Shown piece after piece: positions 32,114-41,899 of a DNA stretch of 64,000 nucleotides. Positions within the stretch are counted from its first letter, which is position 1; each line of letters opens with the position of its first letter. The notes below the pieces were generated by a model. It worked only from the letters and a program-made list of their open reading frames with translations, ran no database searches and was not told the origin of the DNA. The DNA is from Mesorhizobium sp. M2A.F.Ca.ET.046.03.2.1. Lineage in GTDB: Bacteria; Pseudomonadota; Alphaproteobacteria; Rhizobiales; Rhizobiaceae. Where the stretch lies: positions 2,542,001-2,606,000 of the forward strand of contig NZ_CP034449.1 in NCBI RefSeq assembly GCF_003952425.1, in the 5' to 3' direction. Made by a program: the position numbers and the translations under genes.

Positions 32114-33469
32114 TTACAGAGCCGGACCCAACCGTACCGGGCTTCCGTCATAGAAGCGCGGCAGCCGGAAGCGGCTGAGGTCGTGGCCGGTGTCGTTTCC
32201 CTGGATCATGTCGGAGACGACGCGGCCCATGCCGGGCCCGATGCCGAAGCCGTGGCCGCTCATTCCGGTCGCCACGAAGAGACCGCCGATCGCCTGGACC
32301 CGATCGACGACAGGGACGACATCGGGCATGGCGTCGATCATGCCGCCCCAGCCGACCTTCAAGCGCGCTTTCTCGAACTGGGGAAAAAGCTGTTTGAAAT
32401 TGCGCTCTGTCGCGCGCAGCCGGGCCGGTTCGGGGGCCGGGTTGAGCACCCGCATTCTCTCGAAGGGACTCTCTTCATCCGGCGCCCAATCGCGCGGCGT
32501 CGACCAGCCGTCCGGGTAGCCTGACGGCGCGAACGGGAAATAGCGCGCTCCGAACGGATCGTTCCTGAGGGCGGGGATATATTTGGTGGCATGCCGAAAT
32601 GCGTCAGGCCCGAGGTAAAGCAAATGGCTGCCGCCGCCGGCGAGCGTGTATCCGCCGTCCTGTCTGCGCCGGAAAGCGATGTGGTCGTCGGCGGCCGCGC
32701 CTGCATAGATCTCGGGCAAGGGCTCGGTCGCGGCTACGGTTACCCGGACGCTGAGCTGGGGGATGGACACGCCGTGCCGCGCCAGGAACAGGGACGACCA
32801 GGCGCCGCCCGCGACCAGCACGGTGGAGGTCTCGATATATCCCGCCTCGGTCCACACGCCCCTGATCCTGCCGGCCTCGATGTCGAGGGTGCGCGCCGCG
32901 CAATTCTCGACGATCCTGGCGCCTTTTCGCGCGGCAAGCCGGGCCAGCGCCGGCACCGCCAGCCAGGGTTCCGCGCGCATGTCGGAGGGCGTCGTCATCG
33001 CGCCCTTGAATCTGCGCGACATGCCGGTGATGAGCTTCGCGGTTTCGTCCGCATCCAGGAGACGTGTGTCGAGCCCATGGATCGCGGCGATCTTCATGAA
33101 CGCTTCGAAGCCGGCCATGTCCTTTTCGGTGTTGGCCAGATAGGTCACGCCTGTCTGGGTGAGCCCGATGTCCTCGCCGCTTTCGTCGGCCAGTTGCCGC
33201 CACAGGCGGATAGCCTCGATAACGATCGGCAGTTCGTCCGCGTCCCGTCCCTGCTTTCTGATCCAGCCCCAATTTCGCGAGGACTGCTCGGCAGCGACGC
33301 GGCCCTTTTCCAGCAGCGTCACCGGAATGTTGCGGGCGGCAAGGAAAAGCGCCGTCGTTACGCCGATGACACCGCCACCGACGATCATCACTTCCGAAGT
33401 CTTCGGCGGCGGCCCAGGGTACTGGATTGGATCCGCTTCGGTGAACGGGAATGTGGGCAAATGGCGCAC
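32114..33469 (-). CDS. FAD-dependent oxidoreductase (DAO family)
   Basis: A 451-residue flavoprotein of the glycine oxidase / D-amino-acid oxidase fold. The dinucleotide motif is VMIVGGGVIGVTTALFLA with the following VTLLEKG (residues about 27-57), then SSRNWGWIRKQGRD, which is the flavin-attachment-like region of the family, and the C-terminal GHGFGIGPGMGRVVSDMI. Such enzymes oxidise amino acids, N-methyl amines or related compounds. The start is GTG at 33469. It lies downstream of, and on the same strand as, the LacI regulator gene, but a link to alpha-glucosides is not obvious. Confidence 0.88.
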   Translation of the reverse strand: MRHLPTFPFTEADPIQYPGPPPKTSEVMIVGGGVIGVTTALFLAARNIPVTLLEKGRVAAEQSSRNWGWIRKQGRDADELPIVIEAIRLWRQLADESGEDIGLTQTGVTYLANTEKDMAGFEAFMKIAAIHGLDTRLLDADETAKLITGMSRRFKGAMTTPSDMRAEPWLAVPALARLAARKGARIVENCAARTLDIEAGRIRGVWTEAGYIETSTVLVAGGAWSSLFLARHGVSIPQLSVRVTVAATEPLPEIYAGAAADDHIAFRRRQDGGYTLAGGGSHLLYLGPDAFRHATKYIPALRNDPFGARYFPFAPSGYPDGWSTPRDWAPDEESPFERMRVLNPAPEPARLRATERNFKQLFPQFEKARLKVGWGGMIDAMPDVVPVVDRVQAIGGLFVATGMSGHGFGIGPGMGRVVSDMIQGNDTGHDLSRFRLPRFYDGSPVRLGPAL

Positions 33470-33604
33470 CCTGAAGGATCGGTTGACGGTCCAGGCTTAC
33501 CGGTTGTTGCCGTCCAAGATCAGGAGCAGGCGAAGGCGGATCGTTGTCCCACGAGGTAAAAACAGCCCGAAAGGCGGCGGCTGGCTAGGCTGTTGGATCC
33601 TGCC

Positions 33605-34627
33605 CTAGACCGGCGCCCCTGCCACCGATCCCCGCACCACCAGATCCACCGGCCACACCTCGCCGCGCGCGCCCTCTTCCAGTCCCGATATGCGCGCCGC
33701 CAGCCGCTCGGCGACGCGCGCGCCGGCAAGGCGGATCGAGGAGCGCGTCGTCGACAAAGGCACCGGGAAATTTTCCGGCCGCAGCCATGGGAAGACGTCG
33801 TCATGGGCGATCAGCGACAGGTCGCCCGGTATCGTCAGGCCAAGATCGCGCACGGCGCGCACGACGCCCAGCGCCATGATCAGACTGGAGCAGACGATCG
33901 CCGTCGGCGGCTCACTGTCCTCAAGCAGGCGGCGGGCGGCGCGATAACCGTTTTCCTCGGTCATGGTCACCGAGCGGATGAGACGCTCGCCGAGCGTCAT
34001 CCCGCTCGCGACAAGCGCCCGGCGCATGCCGCGCTCGCGGTGGATGGCGAAGGTCTCGCGCTCATTGCCGTTGATCAGCGCCAGGCGCTTGTGGCCGAGC
34101 TGAAGCAGCAGCCGCGCCGCTTCGTGGAAGGCGCCCTCATTGTCGATGTCGAGATAGGGATAATCGAAATCCAAACCTTCGCTGCGGCCATGGGCAATGA
34201 AGGGTATGCCCAGCGTATTGACCAGGGCCAGCCGCCGGTCGGCCGGACGCGGCGAGGAGATGTAGACGGCGTCGACCTGCCGGTTGGCGACGATGCGGCG
34301 GTAGGTGGTCTCCTCATCGTCGGCATCAGCGGGCGACAGCACCAGGTCGAGTTCGTGCGACCGGGCATAGTCGCCGAGGCCGGAGAGGAATTCGACGAAA
34401 TGCGGATCGATGTCGACGGCGGCGCCCGTCGGCAGCACATAGCCGATCATGCCCGACTTGCCGGTGGCGAGCCGGCGCGCGCTGGGGTTCGGCCGGTAGC
34501 CGTGGCGCTTGGCGGCGTCCATCACCCGGCGCCGGGTTTCCTCGCTGACCTCGGGGTAGCCGTTCAATGCCCGACTGACCGTGGTCTGCGAAAGCGACAG
34601 CATGTGCGACAGTTGCTTGAGGTTCAT
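33605..34627 (-). CDS. aglR: LacI-family regulator of the alpha-glucoside operon (AglR-like)
   Basis: A 340-residue LacI/GalR repressor. Helix-turn-helix at residues 1-50 (LKQLSHMLSLSQTTVSRALN, hinge near ARRLATGKSGMIGYVLP), followed by a periplasmic-binding-type sugar domain. It is divergent from aglE and two AAAGCGCTTT palindromes lie in the shared 359 bp gap. Position and type match AglR of Sinorhizobium, which represses aglEFGAK until alpha-glucosides are present. Confidence 0.9.
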   Translation of the reverse strand: MNLKQLSHMLSLSQTTVSRALNGYPEVSEETRRRVMDAAKRHGYRPNPSARRLATGKSGMIGYVLPTGAAVDIDPHFVEFLSGLGDYARSHELDLVLSPADADDEETTYRRIVANRQVDAVYISSPRPADRRLALVNTLGIPFIAHGRSEGLDFDYPYLDIDNEGAFHEAARLLLQLGHKRLALINGNERETFAIHRERGMRRALVASGMTLGERLIRSVTMTEENGYRAARRLLEDSEPPTAIVCSSLIMALGVVRAVRDLGLTIPGDLSLIAHDDVFPWLRPENFPVPLSTTRSSIRLAGARVAERLAARISGLEEGARGEVWPVDLVVRGSVAGAPV

Positions 34628-34644
34628 CGGAGGCCTCCAGCCTC

Positions 34645-34654
34645 AAAGCGCTTT
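34645..34654. promoter_or_regulatory. Putative AglR operator, site 1
   Basis: Palindrome AAAGCGCTTT, 17 bases before the aglR start. LacI-family proteins bind palindromes with a central CG of this type. Suggests autoregulation. Confidence 0.6.
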
Positions 34655-34862
34655 CAATTTTAATCGACCCGATGATGGCTGGCGCAATCGCCAGACGAGG
34701 TGAGCTTAGAGGCGCATCGACCGTGTTTGAAGCCAAAATTGCTGCTGCAGCGCCAAAAAAGCTTGCTGCACTGCACTTTCTTCAGGCATTCGGCCTTTTT
34801 TAAATCGATTAGCAACACGAGCCTCTTGACTTCATGACGATTCAATGGCGAGATCAAGTTAG

Positions 34863-34876
34863 CCAAAGCGCTTTGG
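34863..34876. promoter_or_regulatory. Putative AglR operator, site 2
   Basis: Perfect 14 bp palindrome CCAAAGCGCTTTGG, 110 bases upstream of aglE. It shares the AAAGCGCTTT core with site 1. The remainder of the 34628-34986 gap has no gene. Confidence 0.7.
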
Positions 34877-34986
34877 AACACTCTTCGAAAGGTTGCGGTT
34901 GCCTTCTCGCTGAGTCACAGTTCCGTGGGCGTCGGCGGATGAAATGGAGGTTTCGTCCGAACTGTCTCAACACTGGGAGGACTGCG

Positions 34987-36342
34987 ATGAAGAAAATGCT
35001 TCTCTTGGGTGCCGCGTTCGCTGCGCTCACCCTTGGCCTGCCGGCACATGCCGAACTGAAGTTCAAGCCGGGCGAGGATTCGAAATTCCACTGGGCGAAC
35101 TACGACGACCTCAAGAAGGTCGACCTCAAGGGCGAGACGCTGACGATCTTCGGGCCGTGGCGCGGCGAGGACGAGACGCTTGTGCGTTCGGTTCTCGATT
35201 ATTTCCAGGAAGCCACCGGCGCCGAGGTCAAATATTCCTCGTCCGAGAATTATGAGCAGCAGATCGTCATCGACACCCAGGCCGGCAGCCCGCCCAACAT
35301 CGCCGTCCTGCCGCAGCCTGGCCTGATCCAGGACCTTGCTTCCAAGGGCGTGCTGACCCCGCTGGGCGACGACGTCGCCGCCTGGATCAAGGAAAATTAT
35401 GCCGCCGGCGACTCCTGGGCCAAGCTCGGCACCTATAATGGCAAGGACGGCAAGGCCGGCTTCTACGCCTTCCCCTACAAGATCGACGTGAAGGGTCTGG
35501 TCTGGTACTCGCCGGATAATTTCGACGAGGCCGGCTACAAGGTGCCGAAGACCCAGGAAGAGCTGGCCGACCTCGAGAAGAAGATCGTCGCCGATGGCGG
35601 CAAGCCCTGGTGCATCGGGCTCGGTTCGGGCGGCGCCACCGGCTGGCCGGCGACCGACTGGGTCGAGGACATCATGCTGCGCACACAGCCGCCGGAAGTC
35701 TACGACAAGTGGACGAAGAACGAGATCCCGTTCACCGACCCGGCCGTGGTCAACGCCATCGACATCTTCGGCAAGATCGCCACCGACGACAAGATGGTGG
35801 ATGGCGGCGCCAAGGCGGTCGCGGCGACCGACTTCCGCGACAGTCCGAAGGGCCTCTTCACCGTGCCGCCCAAATGCTACATGCACCATCAGGCCTCATT
35901 CATTCCTTCCTTCTTCCCGGAGAACGTGAAGCTCGGCCAGGATGCGGACTTCTTCCCCTATCCGCCCTACGCCTCCAAGCCGGAGCTGGGCACGCCGCTG
36001 GAAGTGGCCGGAACGCTGGTGATGATCACCAAGGACTCCAAGGCCTCGCGCGAGTTCATCAAGTTCCTGCAGATGCCGCTCGCGCATGAATTGTGGATGG
36101 CGCAGAAGAGCTTCGTCACCCCGTTCAAGGCCGCCAACAAGGACGCCTATGGCAGCGACGCGCTGAAGAAGCAGGGCGAGATCCTCGTTGGAGCCACGAC
36201 GGTGCGGTTCGACGGCTCCGACCTGATGCCCGGCAAGGTCGGCGCGGGCTCGTTCTGGACCGGCATGATCGACCTGGTCGGCGGCAAGTCCGCGCAGGAC
36301 GTCGCCGCCGACATCCAGAAAAGCTGGGATGCCATCAAGTAG
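34987..36342 (+). CDS. aglE: Alpha-glucoside ABC transporter substrate-binding protein AglE
   Basis: A 451-residue SBP family 1 protein that captures sucrose, maltose or trehalose in the periplasm. The signal peptide is MKKMLLLGAAFAALTLG ending LPAHA. The mature protein shows LTIFGPWRGEDETLVRSVLD, GSPPNIAVLPQPGLIQDLA and PYKIDVKGLVWYSPDNF, typical of AglE. The start at 34987 has GGGAGG upstream. A stable hairpin after the stop separates it from the permease genes, as is common for SBP genes. Confidence 0.93.
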   Translation: MKKMLLLGAAFAALTLGLPAHAELKFKPGEDSKFHWANYDDLKKVDLKGETLTIFGPWRGEDETLVRSVLDYFQEATGAEVKYSSSENYEQQIVIDTQAGSPPNIAVLPQPGLIQDLASKGVLTPLGDDVAAWIKENYAAGDSWAKLGTYNGKDGKAGFYAFPYKIDVKGLVWYSPDNFDEAGYKVPKTQEELADLEKKIVADGGKPWCIGLGSGGATGWPATDWVEDIMLRTQPPEVYDKWTKNEIPFTDPAVVNAIDIFGKIATDDKMVDGGAKAVAATDFRDSPKGLFTVPPKCYMHHQASFIPSFFPENVKLGQDADFFPYPPYASKPELGTPLEVAGTLVMITKDSKASREFIKFLQMPLAHELWMAQKSFVTPFKAANKDAYGSDALKKQGEILVGATTVRFDGSDLMPGKVGAGSFWTGMIDLVGGKSAQDVAADIQKSWDAIK

Positions 36343-36397
36343 CCATCCGGCAAACAGACCGCCGCGCGCGGCCTGATATTTTCCTCATCCTCCACCA

Positions 36398-36421
36398 GGA
36401 TCCGGGCTACGGCCCGGATCC
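36398..36421 (+). terminator. Hairpin between aglE and aglF
   Basis: GGATCCGGGC, loop TACG, GCCCGGATCC: perfect 10 bp stem with a UNCG-type tetraloop and no T-run. Likely an mRNA-stabilising or attenuating structure after the SBP gene rather than a full terminator. Confidence 0.55.
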
Positions 36422-36533
36422 GACCGGCGGTCCACGCCGGAAGCCTTCGCGTTTCGATCGTTCCGAATAACCGAAAGTCGGTGCATCCGACCGCCAGCCC
36501 CGGCTGGCCGGTCATGCGCAGGGAGAGGGACCC

Positions 36534-37547
36534 ATGGCGGCTCAGATTTTCTCGGCCATATTCGTCATCATCATCGGCGTCGGCGGCTGTGTCGCCTATT
36601 TCTGGGGCGCCAACAAACTGCTCGATCTCGTTTTCCCGTCGCGCGGCGTCTCAGGCGCGGCAGCCGTCGACAATCTGCGCCGCCAGGGCCTGGTGCGGCC
36701 CTGGCTGTTCGTCGGCCCGGCGATGATCATCCTCACCATCTATCTGATCTACCCGGTCATCGAGACGCTGCGGCTCTCCTTCCTCGATCGCGGCGGCGAG
36801 AATTTCGTCGGCCTCGCCAATTACGAATGGGCGTTCGGCGACCACGATTTCCGCAACTCGATCCTCAACAACATCCTGTGGCTGGCGGTGGTGCCGGCGG
36901 CCTGCACCTTCCTCGGGCTGATCATCGCCGTGCTCACCGACAAGATCTGGTGGGGCACGATCGCCAAGAGCCTGATCTTCCTGCCGCTGGCCATCTCCTT
37001 CGTCGGCGCCAGCGTGATCTGGAAATTCATCTACGAGTACCGCGGCGAGGGCCAGGTGCAGATCGGCCTGCTCAACGCCATCATCCAGTATTTCGGCGGC
37101 CAGCCGCAGGTGTGGATATCGCTGCCGTTCTGGAACAATTTCTTCCTGATGGTGATCCTGATCTGGATCCAGACAGGGTTTGCGATGGTCATCCTGTCGT
37201 CGGCGCTGCGCGGCATTCCGGAAGAGACGCTCGAGGCCGCCGTGATCGACGGCGCCAACCCGTTCCAGATCTTCTGGAAAATCATGGTGCCGCAGATCTG
37301 GGGCACGATCGCGGTGGTGTGGACCACCATCACCATACTGGTGCTGAAAGTGTTCGACATCGTGCTGACCATGACCAACGGCCAATGGAACAGCCAGGTG
37401 CTGGCCAATCTGATGTTCGACTGGATGTTCCGCGGCGGCGGCGATTTCGGCCGCGGCGCGACCATCGCCATCATCATCATGATCGCGGTCATTCCGATCA
37501 TGGTCTGGAACATCCGGCAGGCCAACAAAGAGACGGGAGGGCATTGA
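36534..37547 (+). CDS. aglF: Alpha-glucoside ABC transporter permease AglF
   Basis: A 337-residue inner-membrane permease of the MalF class. It has membrane helices from the N-terminus (IFVIIIGVGGCVAYFWGANK), the pair LFVGPAMIILTIYLIYPVIE, and the EAA loop near EETLEAAVIDGANPFQIFWK. The start at 36534 follows GGGAGAGGG. The stop is one base before the aglG start. Confidence 0.92.
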   Translation: MAAQIFSAIFVIIIGVGGCVAYFWGANKLLDLVFPSRGVSGAAAVDNLRRQGLVRPWLFVGPAMIILTIYLIYPVIETLRLSFLDRGGENFVGLANYEWAFGDHDFRNSILNNILWLAVVPAACTFLGLIIAVLTDKIWWGTIAKSLIFLPLAISFVGASVIWKFIYEYRGEGQVQIGLLNAIIQYFGGQPQVWISLPFWNNFFLMVILIWIQTGFAMVILSSALRGIPEETLEAAVIDGANPFQIFWKIMVPQIWGTIAVVWTTITILVLKVFDIVLTMTNGQWNSQVLANLMFDWMFRGGGDFGRGATIAIIIMIAVIPIMVWNIRQANKETGGH

Positions 37548-37548
37548 G

Positions 37549-38703
37549 ATGGCCGCGTCCACCGGAAAGTCCTTCGCCAGCCGCTTCGGCGTTCATATCG
37601 CCGTGCTGGTCTTCGTCGTCATCTGGACCATCCCCACGCTCGGCATTCTCGTCTCGTCGCTGCGCGACAAGGACCAGATCATCGCCTCGGGCTGGTGGAA
37701 TTCCTTCGCCAGTTCCAGCCAGACCGAGGCCGGACGACTGCCGGCCGCCGCGGCGCAGACGCAGAAGGACGGCAAATATGTCATCGAAGGCAATGTCTTC
37801 GGCGACGGCGCCAAGCGCGACATCAGCGCCTTTGGCGTCAAGGCGGCGGCGCCGACGCAATACAAGGCCGGCACGGCGGCCGATCTCGGCGACGGCGTCA
37901 CCTTGCAGGTGAACGCGGATGGCAGCTTCGTGCTCGCCTCGCCGAAGGCATTCGAAGGCGACCGCGGCCAGCGCGTCTATTACGCCTCCTCGGCGCCGCC
38001 GAAATTCACCACCGAGAACTACGATGCCGTGCTGTTTTCCGAAGGCATCGGCCGCTCGTTCATGAACTCGCTGACGGTGACCATTCCGGCAACGATCATC
38101 CCCATCCTGATCGCGGCCTTCGCGGCCTATGCGCTCGCCTGGATGCGCTTTCCCGGCCGGGCGCTGCTGATCGCCGTCATCATCGGCCTGCTGGTCGTGC
38201 CGCTGCAGATGTCGCTCATCCCGCTGCTCAAGCTCTATAACGGCGTCGGCACCTTCTTCGGCGTGCCGTCGAAGACCTATCTCGGCATCTGGCTGGCGCA
38301 TACAGGCTTCGGCCTGCCTTTCGCCATCTATCTGCTGAGGAGCTACATCGCCGGCCTGCCGCGCGAGATCATGGAATCGGCGCGCATCGACGGCGCCAGC
38401 GATTTCGAGATCTTCGTCAAGATCGTGCTGCCGCTGTCGTTCCCGGTGCTTGCCTCCTTCGCCATCTTCCAGTTCCTATGGGTATGGAACGATCTGCTGG
38501 TGGCGATGGTTTTCCTCGGCACGGCGCCCGATCAGATCGTGCTGACGGCCAAGCTCAACGCGCTGCTCGGCTCACGCGGCGGCAATTGGGAAATCCTCAC
38601 GACATCGGCATTCATCACCATCATCGTGCCGCTGATCGTGTTCTTCTCGCTGCAACGCTATTTCGTCCGCGGGCTGCTTGCCGGCTCGGTGAAAGGAGGT
38701 TGA
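37549..38703 (+). CDS. aglG: Alpha-glucoside ABC transporter permease AglG
   Basis: A 384-residue MalG-class permease. After the first helix (VHIAVLVFVVIWTIPTLGIL) there is an extended periplasmic segment of roughly 120 residues (about residues 55-165) before the next helix, which makes it longer than most MalG proteins and is typical of AglG. The EAA loop is near EIMESARIDGASDFEIFVK. Five bases separate it from aglA. Confidence 0.92.
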   Translation: MAASTGKSFASRFGVHIAVLVFVVIWTIPTLGILVSSLRDKDQIIASGWWNSFASSSQTEAGRLPAAAAQTQKDGKYVIEGNVFGDGAKRDISAFGVKAAAPTQYKAGTAADLGDGVTLQVNADGSFVLASPKAFEGDRGQRVYYASSAPPKFTTENYDAVLFSEGIGRSFMNSLTVTIPATIIPILIAAFAAYALAWMRFPGRALLIAVIIGLLVVPLQMSLIPLLKLYNGVGTFFGVPSKTYLGIWLAHTGFGLPFAIYLLRSYIAGLPREIMESARIDGASDFEIFVKIVLPLSFPVLASFAIFQFLWVWNDLLVAMVFLGTAPDQIVLTAKLNALLGSRGGNWEILTTSAFITIIVPLIVFFSLQRYFVRGLLAGSVKGG

Positions 38704-38707
38704 AGAC

Positions 38708-40372
38708 ATGCAATCGGCTTTGAAGGCGACTTCGAGACCAGACCCTGCGATCGACCGAGACTGGTGGCGGGGCGCGGTGATCTACCAGATCTATCCGCGC
38801 TCCTACCAGGACTCCAACGACGACGGCATCGGCGATCTGAAGGGCATCGTTCAGCGTCTGCCCTACATCGCTTCGCTCGGCGTCGATGCCATCTGGATCT
38901 CGCCCTTCTTCAAATCGCCGATGAAGGATTTCGGCTATGACGTCTCGGATTACTGCGATGTCGACCCGATGTTCGGCACGCTCGCCGATTTCGACGCGCT
39001 GGTGGCGGAGGCCCATCGCCTGGGCCTCAAGGTGATGATCGACGAGGTGCTGTCGCACACCGCCGACATCCACCCGTGGTTCAAGGAAAGCCGCTCCAGC
39101 CGCAGCAATCCAAAGGCTGACTGGTATGTGTGGGCCGACGCCAAGCCGGACGGCACGCCGCCCAACAACTGGCTGTCGATCTTCGGCGGCTCGGCCTGGC
39201 AGTGGGACACCAGCCGCCAGCAATATTACATGCATAATTTCCTGGCCGAGCAGCCCGACCTCAACTTCCACAATGGAGAAGTCCAGGACGCGCTGCTCGA
39301 CATCACCCGCTTCTGGCTTGAGCGCGGGGTCGACGGCTTTCGGCTGGATACGATCAATTTCTACTTCCACAGCCAGGGGCTGGAGGACAATCCGGCGCTG
39401 CCGCCGGAACAGCGCAACGACCAGACCGCACCTGCGGTCAATCCCTACAACTACCAGGACCATATCTACGACAAGAGCCGGCCGGAGAATCTCGGCTTCC
39501 TCGAGCGCTTCCGCGCGCTTCTGGACGAATATCCGGCACAGGCCGCCGTCGGCGAGGTCGGTGACTCGCAGCGCGGCCTGGAAGTGGTCGCCGCCTACAC
39601 CGCCGACGGCAAGCGCGTGCACATGTGCTATTCCTTCGACTTCCTGGCGCCGGAGAAGATCAGCGCGGCGAAAGTGCGCGCGGTGCTGGAGGCCTTCGGC
39701 CGGGTCGCCAGCGACGGCTGGTCGTGCTGGGCCTTCTCCAACCATGACGTGATGCGGGTCGCCTCGCGCTGGGCCGCCAACGAGACGGACCCGACCGCCT
39801 ATCTGAAGGTGATCTCGGCGCTTCTGATGTCGCTGCGCGGCTCGGTATGCATCTACCAGGGCGAAGAACTCGGCCTTGGCGAAGCGGAGCTGAAGTTCGA
39901 GGACCTGCAGGACCCCTACGGCATCCGCTTCTGGCCGGAGTTCAAGGGCCGCGACGGCTGCCGCACGCCGATGGTGTGGGAGGCCGCGGCCAAGAATGGC
40001 GGCTTCTCGACCGCCAAGCCCTGGCTGCCGGTGCCGGGCAGGCACCTGTCGCAGGCCGTCAACGTGCAGCAGGGCGATGCAAGCTCGCTGCTCGAGCATT
40101 ACCGCCGCTTCCTCGCCTTCCGGCGCCAGCATCCGGCGCTGGGCAAGGGCGATATCGACTTCATCGAAAGCGATGGCGATACCGTCGCCTTCACGCGCCG
40201 CGAGGGCAATGAGCGGATCGTCTGCGCCTTCAACCTCGGCAGCAAGCCCGCCGAGGTCAATCTCGGCCAAGGCTCGCTGAAGCCCTTGCCCGGACATGGC
40301 TTTTCGGGACAGACTGGCAGCGGGCCGGTCCGCCTCGGCGGATACGGCGCCTGGTTCGGGCGCATCGACTGA
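38708..40372 (+). CDS. aglA: Alpha-glucosidase AglA (GH13)
   Basis: A 554-residue cytoplasmic glycoside hydrolase of family 13 that splits imported alpha-glucosides. Conserved regions are IYQIYPRSYQDSNDDGIGDL, VMIDEVLSHTAD, the nucleophile Asp214 in GVDGFRLDTINF, the acid Glu in AAVGEVGD and FSNHDV. No signal peptide. The start follows a strong ribosome site (AAAGGAGG). Fourth gene of the agl operon. Confidence 0.94.
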   Translation: MQSALKATSRPDPAIDRDWWRGAVIYQIYPRSYQDSNDDGIGDLKGIVQRLPYIASLGVDAIWISPFFKSPMKDFGYDVSDYCDVDPMFGTLADFDALVAEAHRLGLKVMIDEVLSHTADIHPWFKESRSSRSNPKADWYVWADAKPDGTPPNNWLSIFGGSAWQWDTSRQQYYMHNFLAEQPDLNFHNGEVQDALLDITRFWLERGVDGFRLDTINFYFHSQGLEDNPALPPEQRNDQTAPAVNPYNYQDHIYDKSRPENLGFLERFRALLDEYPAQAAVGEVGDSQRGLEVVAAYTADGKRVHMCYSFDFLAPEKISAAKVRAVLEAFGRVASDGWSCWAFSNHDVMRVASRWAANETDPTAYLKVISALLMSLRGSVCIYQGEELGLGEAELKFEDLQDPYGIRFWPEFKGRDGCRTPMVWEAAAKNGGFSTAKPWLPVPGRHLSQAVNVQQGDASSLLEHYRRFLAFRRQHPALGKGDIDFIESDGDTVAFTRREGNERIVCAFNLGSKPAEVNLGQGSLKPLPGHGFSGQTGSGPVRLGGYGAWFGRID

Positions 40373-40406
40373 ACTTGCAGATAGAGATCAACGGAAGGAG
40401 AGAACC

Positions 40407-41519
40407 ATGGCCGATGTCACGCTCAACCAGGTGAGGAAATCATACGGCAACCTCAATATTCTCCACGGCATCGACCTAGACATCAAATCGGGCGAGTTCA
40501 TCGTCTTCGTCGGACCGTCGGGATGCGGCAAGTCGACCTTGCTGCGGTCGATCGCCGGTCTCGAGGAGATCACCGGGGGCGAACTGAAGATCGACGGCGA
40601 GGTGGTGAACGACGTGCCGCCGTCGAAGCGCGGCATCGCCATGGTGTTCCAGTCCTATGCGCTTTATCCGCATATGACCGTCTACGACAACATGGCCTTC
40701 TCGATGAAGATCGGCAAGGAAAGCAAGGCGGAGATCGACAAGCGGGTGCGACAGGCGGCGGAGATCCTGCAGCTCACCAAATATCTCGATCGCCTGCCCA
40801 AGGCGATGTCGGGCGGCCAGCGCCAGCGCGTCGCGATCGGCCGCGCCATCGTGCGCAACCCAAAAGTGTTCCTGTTCGACGAGCCGCTTTCGAACCTCGA
40901 CGCAGCGCTTCGCGTCGCCACCCGCATCGAGATTGCCAAGCTCAAGGAATCGATGCCGAACACCACCATGATCTACGTCACCCACGACCAGGTCGAGGCG
41001 ATGACGCTGGCGGACCGCATCGTGGTGCTGAAGGACGGCGTCGTCGAGCAGGTCGGCACGCCGATGGAACTCTACAAGCGTCCGGGCAATCTGTTCGTCG
41101 CCCAGTTCATCGGCTCGCCGGCGATGAACATATTGCCGGCAAAGATCGAGAAGGCCGGCAATCCGACCGTGGTCAGCCATGTCGGCGACCGCAAGGCGAC
41201 GGTGCCGATCGCGACGCCTGCTTCGGCGAATGGCGCGGCGGTCAGCTTCGGCGTGCGGCCGGAGGATCTCGCGATCGCCACCGGTTCCGATTACCTCTTC
41301 GAGGGCAAGGTCGACTATATCGAGCAACTCGGCGAGGTTCAGCTCGTCTATATCGATATCGGCCGCGCAGACCTGCCGCTGGTCGCCAAGCTGCCGGGCA
41401 ATGTCGAGGTCAAGCGCGGTGAGACGCTGCGGCTCAACGCAAGCGCCAGCGATCTGCATATTTTCGACGCCGACGGCCATTCCTTCACGCTGCATCGCGA
41501 AGAGGCGAAGGCAGCCTGA
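40407..41519 (+). CDS. aglK: Alpha-glucoside ABC transporter ATPase AglK
   Basis: A 370-residue MalK/UgpC-type ATPase. Walker A GPSGCGKST (residues 36-44), Q-loop MVFQSYALYPHMTV, signature MSGGQRQRV, Walker B VFLFDEPLSNLD and the switch His in VTHDQVEAMTLADR. The C-terminal part from about residue 240 is the TOBE regulatory domain (FGVRPEDLAIA). The start at 40407 follows GGAAGGAGAG. A strong terminator follows. Confidence 0.94.
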   Translation: MADVTLNQVRKSYGNLNILHGIDLDIKSGEFIVFVGPSGCGKSTLLRSIAGLEEITGGELKIDGEVVNDVPPSKRGIAMVFQSYALYPHMTVYDNMAFSMKIGKESKAEIDKRVRQAAEILQLTKYLDRLPKAMSGGQRQRVAIGRAIVRNPKVFLFDEPLSNLDAALRVATRIEIAKLKESMPNTTMIYVTHDQVEAMTLADRIVVLKDGVVEQVGTPMELYKRPGNLFVAQFIGSPAMNILPAKIEKAGNPTVVSHVGDRKATVPIATPASANGAAVSFGVRPEDLAIATGSDYLFEGKVDYIEQLGEVQLVYIDIGRADLPLVAKLPGNVEVKRGETLRLNASASDLHIFDADGHSFTLHREEAKAA

Positions 41520-41544
41520 GCGCAGAGCCGCTGCGGCAAAGAGA

Positions 41545-41577
41545 AGCGGCGGGCCCTGGCCCGCCGCTCCTGTTTTC
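41545..41577 (+). terminator. Rho-independent terminator of the agl operon
   Basis: Perfect 11 bp stem AGCGGCGGGCC with GGCCCGCCGCT (41545-41568, loop CT) followed by CCTGTTTTC. Confidence 0.85.
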
Positions 41578-41593
41578 AAATCACGGTCGGCTG

Positions 41594-41830
41594 TTAACGA
41601 TTGCCGAAGTGGTCGCGGTCGCTGCCCTGCTGCGGAGCCGACTTCTGCGCGTCGCGGGACGAATTCAGCAGCTTGTAGACAGGCGAGTCGGTGCCGATCG
41701 ACGAGGTGCGGGTCGTATCCACGGCGGGAGCCGGCTGGTTGACTCCGCTGTTGCCGTGATTGTCGCTGCCCGCAAAAGCAGCCGAGGAAACGGCCATGAG
41801 AGCCGCGGTGGCAAGAATGATCTTTTTCAT
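41594..41830 (-). CDS. DUF680-family small exported protein 1
   Basis: A 78-residue protein with a clear signal peptide (MKKIILATAALMAVSSAAFA) and a short, polar mature part starting GSDNHGNSG and ending DRDHFGNR. This matches DUF680, a family of small exported proteins of unknown function found mainly in Mesorhizobium. It is a tandem paralogue of the next gene. The C-terminal D-R-(D/N)-x-F-G-N motif is shared by both. No function can be assigned. Confidence 0.85.
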   Translation of the reverse strand: MKKIILATAALMAVSSAAFAGSDNHGNSGVNQPAPAVDTTRTSSIGTDSPVYKLLNSSRDAQKSAPQQGSDRDHFGNR

Positions 41831-41899
41831 CTCAGTACTCCTGAATTTCCTGATCCGACCGAGGCGACGGGCAAACCCGTCGCCGTTCGAAGTCGGCTG